Shown: one piece after another, positions 39,066 through 45,926 of the stretch
Layout of the letters: each line of letters begins with the position of its first letter
Numbering within the stretch: the first letter of the stretch is position 1
DNA from: Oscillospiraceae bacterium
Lineage (GTDB): Bacteria > Bacillota > Clostridia > Oscillospirales > Acutalibacteraceae
Length of the DNA stretch: 64,000 bases
Assembly: GCA_015065615.1 (NCBI GenBank)
Contig: SVPY01000009.1
Span: 24,168 to 88,167 of the forward strand
Reading direction: 5' to 3'
Program-made: the position numbers and the translations under genes
Notes under the pieces: model-generated
What the model was told of the DNA's origin: nothing
Databases searched by the model: none
Seen by the model: the letters and a program-made list of their open reading frames with translations, nothing else

Positions 39066-39650
39066 ATGGATAATATAAAAGTGGGTGCACTTATTAAAAG
39101 TTTAAGAAAAGAGAAAAAGTTAACTCAGCTTCAATTGGCGGATGAATTAAACATCAGCGATAAAACTGTATCTAAGTGGGAGAGAGGCTTAGGATGCCCT
39201 GATATATCATTAATAATAGAGCTTTCAAAAATCTTCAGTGTAGATACCGAAAGTCTGCTTGCAGGTGAACTTGGAAAAGGCAAACATAAAACTGCCAATA
39301 TCAAGAGAATAAAATTCTATGTTTGCCCTTACTGCGGTAATCTTGTTACGTCTTTTAATGAAATTTCCCCTGTGTGCTGCGGCAGAGTAATGAGCGAAGC
39401 AAAACCACAAAAAGCAAATGATGAAGAAAAGCTTAAAGTAGAAATAATTGAAACCGATTATTTTATAACAACAGATCACGAAATGAAAAGGGAACACTTT
39501 ATAAGTTTTATTTGCTTTGTAAACTTCGAAACATTAATAGTGAAAAAACTTTATCCTGAATGGAACTTAGATACCAGAATTCCCCGAATTTCAAAAGGCA
39601 GGCTTTACTTTTACTGCAGTGTGCACGGTCTTTTTTATCAGGATATTTAA
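39066..39650 (+). CDS. HTH (XRE family) regulator with zinc-ribbon-like C-terminus
   Basis: A 194-residue protein. Residues 1-65 are an XRE helix-turn-helix (LTQLQLADELNISDKTVSKWERG). The C-terminal part has cysteines in a zinc-ribbon-like arrangement (VCPYCGNL, then VCCGRV) and a late YCSVHGLFYQ. This architecture occurs in clostridial regulators whose second half may sense metals or redox state, which is inference. The start at 39066 follows GAGGTGA. Target genes are unknown. Confidence 0.82.
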   Translation: MDNIKVGALIKSLRKEKKLTQLQLADELNISDKTVSKWERGLGCPDISLIIELSKIFSVDTESLLAGELGKGKHKTANIKRIKFYVCPYCGNLVTSFNEISPVCCGRVMSEAKPQKANDEEKLKVEIIETDYFITTDHEMKREHFISFICFVNFETLIVKKLYPEWNLDTRIPRISKGRLYFYCSVHGLFYQDI

Positions 39651-39655
39651 CTTAG

Positions 39656-39673
39656 TGCGGGTTTATACCCGCA
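39656..39673 (+). terminator. Terminator after the HTH gene
   Basis: TGCGGGT/ACCCGCA with loop TTAT, followed by TTTTTTAT. Confidence 0.75.
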
Positions 39674-39756
39674 TTTTTTATGTGTCAGCATATTATTTTT
39701 GTGGTGTTTTGTTTATTGTTGTGATAAAATATAGAAAATAATATAAAGGTGATAAT

Positions 39757-40344
39757 ATGAAAGTTTACGATATAAGTCAGGAAATTTTATCTTCAAATGT
39801 TTACCCCGGTGATCCTGAACCTGAAATTATAAAGCTTTATGATATGAATAAGGGTGATTTATATAATCTTTCAGCTTTTTCGATGTGTGCCCATAACGGC
39901 ACTCATATAGATGCGCCTGCTCATTTTATTAAAAACGGTAAAACTGTGGAAGAAATCCCGCTTGATAAGTTTGTTGGTAATTGTTTTGTTGCTGAGATTA
40001 ATGGCGATGTAACCGAAACGAGTGCCATTAATATTTTAAATAAAGCAAATGAAATGGACGCAGGTGAAAGAATTTTAATAAAAGGCAAAGCTACCGTTAC
40101 TCTTGATGCCGCCAAAGTATTTGCAGAAAACAAAATTAAGCTTATAGGAAATGAAAGCCAGAGCGTAGGTCCTTTGGAAGCACCTATGGCAGTACACTTA
40201 ACGTTACTTAATGCAGAAATAGTGCTTCTTGAAGGTGTAGTTCTTAACGAGGTAAAAGAAGGTAAATATTTTTTAAATGCAGCACCTTTGAATTTAAAAA
40301 ACTTTGAAGGTTCGCCCTGCAGAGCGTATCTGATAGAATATTGA
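39757..40344 (+). CDS. Cyclase/arylformamidase-like metal hydrolase
   Basis: A 195-residue member of the cyclase family (kynurenine formamidase-like). The metal motif HNGTHIDAPAHF is complete, and an N-terminal ILSSNVYPGDPEPE also fits. No tryptophan-catabolism genes are nearby, so the substrate is unknown. AAAGGTG precedes the ATG; a VanZ-type gene follows after 10 bases. Confidence 0.87.
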   Translation: MKVYDISQEILSSNVYPGDPEPEIIKLYDMNKGDLYNLSAFSMCAHNGTHIDAPAHFIKNGKTVEEIPLDKFVGNCFVAEINGDVTETSAINILNKANEMDAGERILIKGKATVTLDAAKVFAENKIKLIGNESQSVGPLEAPMAVHLTLLNAEIVLLEGVVLNEVKEGKYFLNAAPLNLKNFEGSPCRAYLIEY

Positions 40345-40354
40345 GAGGATAGTT

Positions 40355-40906
40355 ATGATAAATATTACTTATTTACAGATGATTATTTATATCACGGTAC
40401 TTTGGATTGCAGTCAGAACCATAGTATCCGTTAAAAATAAAAGAGTTGATTTTAAACGCGAGGCACTTTTGATTCTCGTATATATCTGTATTGTGGTTGT
40501 TGTCAGGTTTACGTTTTGTCCTTTCGGCAAAGTTAACGGGCAGATCCAGCCCCTTGTTTTTGATGCAAATAAAATATTCCCAATATGGTATAATTTAAAG
40601 CCCTTTATTTATCTTTTTGATTACCCAACAATAAAGGAAGCTCTAATTAATTTAATAGGCAATACCGCCATGTTTATTCCGCTGGGCATAGTGTGGCCGG
40701 TTTGTTTTAAAAAACTTGATACACATTTAAAAGTTATTGCTGCTGGTTTTTGCTTCTCTCTTTTAATCGAAATTATTCAGATACCTTTCTATACAAGGAA
40801 CTCTGATATAGACGATCTGATTTTAAATACCTTTGGCTTTACTGTAGGATACTTAATTTACCTTTTATTTAAGAAAATAAAAAATAAAAAAGCATCAAGC
40901 AAATAA
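40355..40906 (+). CDS. VanZ family membrane protein
   Basis: A 183-residue protein with five membrane helices and the VanZ signatures NLIGNTAMFIPLGIVWP and SLLIEIIQIPFYTR. VanZ homologues contribute to teicoplanin resistance in enterococci, but most clostridial members are of unknown role. GAGAGGA precedes the ATG. No van cluster is present. Confidence 0.87.
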   Translation: MINITYLQMIIYITVLWIAVRTIVSVKNKRVDFKREALLILVYICIVVVVRFTFCPFGKVNGQIQPLVFDANKIFPIWYNLKPFIYLFDYPTIKEALINLIGNTAMFIPLGIVWPVCFKKLDTHLKVIAAGFCFSLLIEIIQIPFYTRNSDIDDLILNTFGFTVGYLIYLLFKKIKNKKASSK

Positions 40907-40916
40907 CTTGATGCTT
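40890..40916. terminator. Bidirectional terminator between the VanZ and DUF3810 genes
   Basis: AAGCATCAAG pairs with CTTGATGCTT, with A- and T-runs on either side. Confidence 0.75.
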
Positions 40917-40923
40917 AATTTTT

Positions 40924-42054
40924 TTAATCGAAATAACCTAAACTGTCGTAATATCTCAGAACCAACTCAACCATTAAATCGTAGGAGAGCACACCGTTTT
41001 TATCACCGTTTACTTTAATAAATGTATCGTTGAATTCCTCCGATTTTTCCATCACCTCGCCCTTGAAGCTTGCCCAGTAGGCATTGTGTTTATCAAGGTC
41101 GCGGATGAATTTTTCACTGCAATTTTTTGTGAAGGCGTCCGCCCACATTTCGTAATCAGCGGCATAAAGGGCGTTGGCTGTATAGATATAAGCCTGAACC
41201 AAACCGGAATAAATAAAATCGGGCTGATTGCTGTTTATGCAGGCAAGGTAAGAGATAAAGTTACATTCGTTTTCCCTTGCAAAAGCCATTGTGTGGGCAA
41301 GTTCGTGGGTTGTAGTGTGGGGAATATCAAATACGGGAGTATCCACGTTTACGCTTGATTCCAAAAGCCACGGGCAGTAAACACCTGTATAGCCCGTATA
41401 AGACCATAAGTGGGAGAGCATTACGGGTTTAACCCTCCATACGGCTGTCTGAAAGAATGGGTATTCGTCGCTGATTTCATCAAAGGTATCGTCGGCAAGA
41501 AGTAAAATATCGTTAAGTGAAACGGTAAGCACAGCGCAGCCGTCCTCGCCTTCGGGTAAAGTCTCCCTGATTTCGGAAGCTTTAGCGGCTATATCGCTCA
41601 TTACGATATAAAGCTCCTCTTTGGTGTATTTTCTGCTGGGCAGTTCCATTAAATCGCCAACACTATAGCGGGAGAAGTTAACGCCGTCGGTTATCATAAA
41701 CACCAAAAGAAAAATGCTTAAGCACCAGCAAATAAATCTTGCCGCTTTTTCGGCTGTTTTGCCTTTATTTTGACTTTTAATGAGGCGCCTTATAAAGATG
41801 ATAAGTAAAGTGATAAGGGCGGGAACAGCCAAAATAACCACTAATTCCGTAAGGGAGAAGGGGAAGACGGAAACTATCCACTCAATAGGAAAGCTTACAA
41901 TTCTGTAAATACCCTGAGCAAAGATATATTCAGCCGCAAAGGGGAAATAAGGCATAACGAAATATAAAATTAAAGCAAGCGCCAAAGGAATAAGGGCGAA
42001 TATCCACTTTAAATATAAAGGTCTTTCCTTTTTTATTTTTTCTTTCTTTTTCAT
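40924..42054 (-). CDS. DUF3810 family membrane metalloprotease-like protein
   Basis: A 376-residue protein with three membrane helices within the first 125 residues and a C-terminal domain containing the zinc-peptidase motif HELAH (PHTTTHELAHTMAF) plus a downstream glutamate-rich helix (YEMWADAF). This matches DUF3810, whose biochemical function is not established. The start follows AAGGATTT. It is transcribed alone, against the VanZ gene. Confidence 0.85.
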   Translation of the reverse strand: MKKKEKIKKERPLYLKWIFALIPLALALILYFVMPYFPFAAEYIFAQGIYRIVSFPIEWIVSVFPFSLTELVVILAVPALITLLIIFIRRLIKSQNKGKTAEKAARFICWCLSIFLLVFMITDGVNFSRYSVGDLMELPSRKYTKEELYIVMSDIAAKASEIRETLPEGEDGCAVLTVSLNDILLLADDTFDEISDEYPFFQTAVWRVKPVMLSHLWSYTGYTGVYCPWLLESSVNVDTPVFDIPHTTTHELAHTMAFARENECNFISYLACINSNQPDFIYSGLVQAYIYTANALYAADYEMWADAFTKNCSEKFIRDLDKHNAYWASFKGEVMEKSEEFNDTFIKVNGDKNGVLSYDLMVELVLRYYDSLGYFD

Positions 42055-42271
42055 ATAAAATCCTTAAATTAATTTTAAAATTAAATAATATAATGATATT
42101 TTATTTTTTTTGCAGATATTTGTCAATTAAATAAATGTAAATTTAAATAAGCTTTAAAAAGAAAAATAAGAAAAGAAATTTCAGAATAAAATAAAGAAAA
42201 AAATAAATATTTACAGAGCGTCTTTTTTGCGGTAAAAAAAGAAAAATTTCGTAATAAATTTAACTTTTTAC
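42055..42271. other. AT-rich intergenic stretch upstream of rpsT
   Basis: This 217-base region is almost entirely A/T, with several A- and T-tracts, and holds no supportable gene. The tracts nearest the rpsT promoter could act as an UP element. Divergent promoters for the DUF3810 gene probably lie here, but I could not single one out. Confidence 0.5.
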
Positions 42272-42300
42272 TTGCTTTTTTCATTCTGTTGTGGTATTAT
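42272..42300 (+). promoter_or_regulatory. Promoter of rpsT
   Basis: TTGCTT (42272-42277) and TATTAT (42295-42300) with a 17-base spacer. Confidence 0.65.
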
Positions 42301-42304
42301 AGTT

Positions 42305-42397
42305 ACCGCGTTATTGGAGTTTAAGGCGAATAAGCCCTGACCAATAGGCCAAAGGCGTTTTCGCCATACTACTTAAAATATTTGAGGAGGTGTCACT
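42305..42397 (+). promoter_or_regulatory. Structured rpsT leader
   Basis: The 5' UTR has an outer pairing TATTGG/CCAATA (42312-42317 with 42341-42346) enclosing GGC/GCC (42324-42335), then a hairpin GGCG-TTTT-CGCC (42354-42365) before GAGGAGG. This fits an autoregulatory ribosomal-protein leader. I cannot assign it to a named family. Confidence 0.5.
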
Positions 42398-42652
42398 GTG
42401 CCCAACATCAAATCCGCTAAGAAGCGCGTAAAGGTTACTGAAGTAAAGGCTAACCAGAACAAGGCTTTTAATTCTGCTCTCAAGACAGAGATCAAGAAGG
42501 CTAACGCAGCTCTCGAGAACAATGCTGAGAACAAGGCTGAAGCAGTTAAGGTTGCTGTTAAGAAGATCGATCAGGCTGTTGCTAAGGGTATCCTTCATAA
42601 GAATACTGCAGCTAGAAAGAAGTCTGCACTCGCTAAGAAGGTTAACGCTTAA
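42398..42652 (+). CDS. rpsT: 30S ribosomal protein bS20
   Basis: An 84-residue, lysine-rich helical protein matching bS20, a primary binder of 16S rRNA, starting [13 protein letters not shown]. The start codon is GTG at 42398 after GAGGAGG. Monocistronic, with a structured leader and a terminator. Confidence 0.95.
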   Translation: MPNIKSAKKRVKVTEVKANQNKAFNSALKTEIKKANAALENNAENKAEAVKVAVKKIDQAVAKGILHKNTAARKKSALAKKVNA

Positions 42653-42679
42653 GCGTCGTTCAACTTAATAAGATTAAGA

Positions 42680-42701
42680 AACAGGACGTTTAAGTCCTGT
42701 T
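42680..42701 (+). terminator. Terminator after rpsT
   Basis: AACAGGAC pairs with GTCCTGTT, followed by TTTTATTT. Confidence 0.75.
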
Positions 42702-42807
42702 TTTTATTTCCTTTGAACTTATGTGTTGACATTTGAGCTGAAATTTATTATGATATATTTATAAATTTAGTAAATATTATTTTTATATATGAAAGGAAGC
42801 GTTTAAT

Positions 42808-42960
42808 ATGAAAAATTCATCAAGTAAACTTCTCTTAGTTTTAAGCATTATTTTAGGTGTAGCGGCAATTGCATCAAGCGTTGTATCTATTCTTCTCTAC
42901 TTTGATAAGAAGAAGGAAGAGGAAGAGCTGGAGCGCTACCTTGAGGATTCAATCCAGTAA
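42808..42960 (+). CDS. Small (50-residue) single-span membrane protein
   Basis: An intact short gene with GAAAGGAAG before the ATG and a strong terminator directly after the stop. The product MKNSSSKLLLVLSII... has one membrane segment (about 8-31) and a highly charged cytoplasmic tail (FDKKKEEEELERYLED). I do not recognise the family. Its own ribosome binding site, promoter-sized gap and terminator make it a credible gene. Confidence 0.65.
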   Translation: MKNSSSKLLLVLSIILGVAAIASSVVSILLYFDKKKEEEELERYLEDSIQ

Positions 42961-42967
42961 AAAATTA

Positions 42968-42989
42968 CGGAGTCACTTTTGTGGCTCCG
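42968..42989 (+). terminator. Terminator after the 50-residue gene
   Basis: CGGAGTCAC/GTGGCTCCG with loop TTTT, followed by CTTTTTTAT. Confidence 0.75.
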
Positions 42990-43002
42990 CTTTTTTATGT
43001 TT

Positions 43003-43665
43003 TTATTTATTTTCCGCATGATTCTTTGTTATATTATAAATAAAATCAAAGTAATTTTTGCCGTCGGAATAATCTTCGCTTAAATATTTCAGCGTCATTC
43101 TCTCGGGGTGAAACTGAGTTGCATAAATATTTCTGTCGGGATTTTCAATGGCTTCAATAATGCCTTCGTCGCTGATTGCGGAGATTTTAAATCCCTCAGC
43201 CAATTTCTTAACAGCCTGATGGTGTGAAGAATTACTTCTCATACCCTCGGGGTAAGCTTTGTCAATAAATGAATTTTTTATAATATTGATATTATGGGCG
43301 CCGTCTTTGTGGTTATCGCCAATATGCTGATAAAGTGAACCGCCGAAATAGACGTTAATTAACTGTATGCCGCGGCATATTCCGAATATAGGTTTATCAG
43401 CTTTAGTGAAAGCGTCAAGGTATAAGTATTCGTCGGCATCGCGCATATCGTCAATACCTTCGCTGAGAGTTATCTCCTCGCCGTAAAGCTTGGGGTTAAG
43501 GTCGCTGCCGCCCGTAAAAAGTATGGCGTCGCATTCCTTGGCAGCATCAGCGGGAGAGAGATCACCTTCTACTTCAAAGTCGCTCTGCTCGCTTGCACAT
43601 TGGTAATTTTCAAAAGTTACAATGCTGTATTTTTTACCGAATATAAATAATTTTAATTTATCCAT
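43003..43665 (-). CDS. Gamma-glutamyl-gamma-aminobutyrate hydrolase-like (C26) protein
   Basis: A 220-residue class I glutamine-amidotransferase-fold hydrolase (peptidase C26, PuuD-like). The nucleophile cysteine is in PIFGICRGIQLINV, and the catalytic histidine/glutamate pair in ATQFHPE. LFTGGSDLNPKLYGE and NSSHHQAVKK are family-typical. It probably cleaves a gamma-glutamyl bond, as in polyamine or glutamyl-peptide catabolism, but no puu genes are nearby. AGGTGA precedes the ATG. Confidence 0.9.
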   Translation of the reverse strand: MDKLKLFIFGKKYSIVTFENYQCASEQSDFEVEGDLSPADAAKECDAILFTGGSDLNPKLYGEEITLSEGIDDMRDADEYLYLDAFTKADKPIFGICRGIQLINVYFGGSLYQHIGDNHKDGAHNINIIKNSFIDKAYPEGMRSNSSHHQAVKKLAEGFKISAISDEGIIEAIENPDRNIYATQFHPERMTLKYLSEDYSDGKNYFDFIYNITKNHAENK

Positions 43666-43868
43666 AATATCACCTGAATTTGATAAAAGTATTTATTTGT
43701 ATGATAATAACACATAAATAATATGATTTAAAGTGTAAAATTACAATTTTTCTTTAAATACATTACGATTTTTCTTGATAATTTAAATAAAGTTTATTAT
43801 AATGTAAAATAGCCTAATAGGTTTATATGTTTTTGACGTTTAATTTAATTTTAGAAAGGAAGCTTAAT

Positions 43869-45554
43869 ATGGCTAATGAAAATAAGATAGATTTAAGTTC
43901 TATTGAGTCTACAAGCTTTATTGATGATTTTATTATAGAGGACCTCAGCGAGGGCGGCAGATGCGAGGGCATGAAAGTGCACACACGTTTCCCTCCTGAA
44001 CCCAACGGTTACCTTCATATCGGTCACGCAAAGGCAATTTACGTTGACTTCGGTACAGCGGAGAGATTCGGCGGTATATGCAATCTTCGTATGGACGATA
44101 CCAACCCCACTAAGGAGGACGTAGAGTTCGTAGACGCTATCAAAGAGGATATCCACTGGCTTGGCTACGATTGGGAAGATAGATTCTACTATGCTTCCGA
44201 TTACTTCGATAAGATGTATGAGGGCGCTATAGAGCTTATAAAGAAGGGTCTTGCTTACGTTTGCGAATTAACAGCCGATGAAATGCGCGCTAATCGCGGC
44301 GATTTGACAACTCCTGCCGTAAGCCCCTATAGAGAAAGACCCATAGCAGAAAGCCTTGATTTATTCGAAAGAATGAAGAACGGTGAATTCCCCGAGGGTA
44401 AATATACTCTCCGTGCTAAAATCGATTTGGCAAGCGGTAACTTCAATATGCGTGACCCCGTTATCTACAGAATAAACTACATCAAGCATCACAGAACAGG
44501 GGATAAGTGGTGTATCTATCCCATGTATGACTTCGCTCATCCCATTGAGGATGCTATGGAGTGCATTACACATTCACTTTGCTCTCTTGAATTTGAAGAC
44601 CACAGACCTTTATACGATTGGGTTATCAACAATGTTACACTTCCTTCCAAACCCCGCCAGATCGAATTTGCAAGACTCGGCATCAATAATACAGTTATGA
44701 GTAAGCGTAAGCTTCGTAACTTAGTTGAAAACAACTACGTAGACGGCTGGGATGACCCCAGAATGCCCACTATCTGCGGCTTAAGAAGAAGAGGTTATAC
44801 TCCTCAGGCTATCCGCGCTTTCAGCGAGAGAAACGGTGTTTCTAAGGTAAATAGCGTAGTTGAGAGTAATTTCCTTGAGCACTGCCTGCGTGAAGACCTC
44901 AATATGAACGCACAGCGTGTTATGGCTGTACTTGATCCCTTAAAGCTCATAATAACAAACTATCCCGAAAATCAGACAGAAGTTTTCGAGACTGAAAATA
45001 ATCCCAACCGCCCCGAGGACGGCACGAGAGAGATCACCTTTTCCAGAGAACTCTATATTGAAAAAGAGGACTTTATGGAAACTCCGGTAAAGGGTTATTT
45101 CCGCCTTTTCCCGGGAAATGAAGTTCGCCTTAAGACAACCTACGTAATCAAGTGCACAGGCTGTAAGAAGGACGAAGAAGGCAACGTAATTGAAGTTTAC
45201 GCCGAGTACGATAAGGATTCCCGCGGCGGCAACCCTGCCGACGGCAGAAAGATAAAGAGCACTATCCATTGGGTAGATGCAAACAATGCTGCCGACGCTG
45301 AGATAAGACTTTACGATAAGCTCTTTACCGTTGAGGACCCCGAAATCGGCGAGTATGTAGATCTGCTTAACTCCGATTCCTTAAAGGTACTCTCAGGCTG
45401 TAAGCTTGAAAAGGGTCTTGAAAACGCAAAGGTAGGCGAAAGCTTCCAGTTTATGCGTCAGGGCTACTTCTGTGTTGATAATAAAGTAAGCACTAAAGAA
45501 AAGCTGGTATTTAACAGAAGCGTATCTTTAAAGGACGGTTTCAAGAAAAAGTAA
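43869..45554 (+). CDS. glnS: Glutaminyl-tRNA synthetase
   Basis: A 561-residue class I GlnRS. HIGH appears in PNGYLHIGHAKA (49-53), and the KMSKS equivalent is VMSKRKL near 280. The C-terminal anticodon-binding beta barrels are complete. GAAAGGAAG precedes the ATG at 43869. Many Firmicutes lack GlnRS and use Glu-tRNA(Gln) amidotransferase, so its presence indicates direct charging. Two identical tRNA-Gln genes with the weak U1-A72 pair favoured by GlnRS occur at 62224 and 62515. Confidence 0.95.
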   Translation: MANENKIDLSSIESTSFIDDFIIEDLSEGGRCEGMKVHTRFPPEPNGYLHIGHAKAIYVDFGTAERFGGICNLRMDDTNPTKEDVEFVDAIKEDIHWLGYDWEDRFYYASDYFDKMYEGAIELIKKGLAYVCELTADEMRANRGDLTTPAVSPYRERPIAESLDLFERMKNGEFPEGKYTLRAKIDLASGNFNMRDPVIYRINYIKHHRTGDKWCIYPMYDFAHPIEDAMECITHSLCSLEFEDHRPLYDWVINNVTLPSKPRQIEFARLGINNTVMSKRKLRNLVENNYVDGWDDPRMPTICGLRRRGYTPQAIRAFSERNGVSKVNSVVESNFLEHCLREDLNMNAQRVMAVLDPLKLIITNYPENQTEVFETENNPNRPEDGTREITFSRELYIEKEDFMETPVKGYFRLFPGNEVRLKTTYVIKCTGCKKDEEGNVIEVYAEYDKDSRGGNPADGRKIKSTIHWVDANNAADAEIRLYDKLFTVEDPEIGEYVDLLNSDSLKVLSGCKLEKGLENAKVGESFQFMRQGYFCVDNKVSTKEKLVFNRSVSLKDGFKKK

Positions 45555-45625
45555 ACTCTATATATTGTGTATCGCATCGAAATGAAACACAATAATAAAA
45601 ATTTTAAAAAATTTATTTTGCATAT

Positions 45626-45656
45626 AAGCAGGAGCAATTTTATAAAGCTTCTGCTT
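45626..45656 (+). terminator. Terminator after glnS
   Basis: AAGCAGGAGC pairs with GCTTCTGCTT and is followed by ATTTTATT. Confidence 0.6.
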
Positions 45657-45738
45657 ATTTTATTCCGAAAAACTCAGTATTTAAGCCGTTTTTTTAACGC
45701 TTCATTATACGAAAATAATGTATAAACGCTGTATAAAA

Positions 45739-45787
45739 ACAACTATATATGTTTTATGTAAATTAAATATCCACAATATATTGTGTT
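45739..45787 (+). promoter_or_regulatory. Pair of NrdR boxes upstream of nrdD
   Basis: Two 16-base boxes, ACAACTATATATGTTT (45739-45754) and CACAATATATTGTGTT (45772-45787), lie 33 bases apart, about three helical turns. Both match the NrdR pattern (ACAC-tATAT-GTGT type). They sit immediately upstream of the nrdD -35 box, as expected for repression of ribonucleotide reductase by ATP/dATP-loaded NrdR. The nrdR gene is not in the window. Confidence 0.75.
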
Positions 45788-45794
45788 TACCCTA

Positions 45795-45823
45795 TTGACA
45801 AACCACTCTATGGGTAGTATAAT
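45795..45823 (+). promoter_or_regulatory. Promoter of the nrdD operon
   Basis: TTGACA (45795-45800) and TATAAT (45818-45823), both consensus, with a 17-base spacer. A leader of about 95 bases follows, containing GAAGC/GCTTC. Confidence 0.85.
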
Positions 45824-45926
45824 CTAAAATGCCCGCTGAAGCTTAAGGGAAAATGCTTCAAAAATTATTAGTTATAAATTAATTTTACATAAAAGATGAA
45901 GAGATATTTCTCAGGAGGAAAATGAA

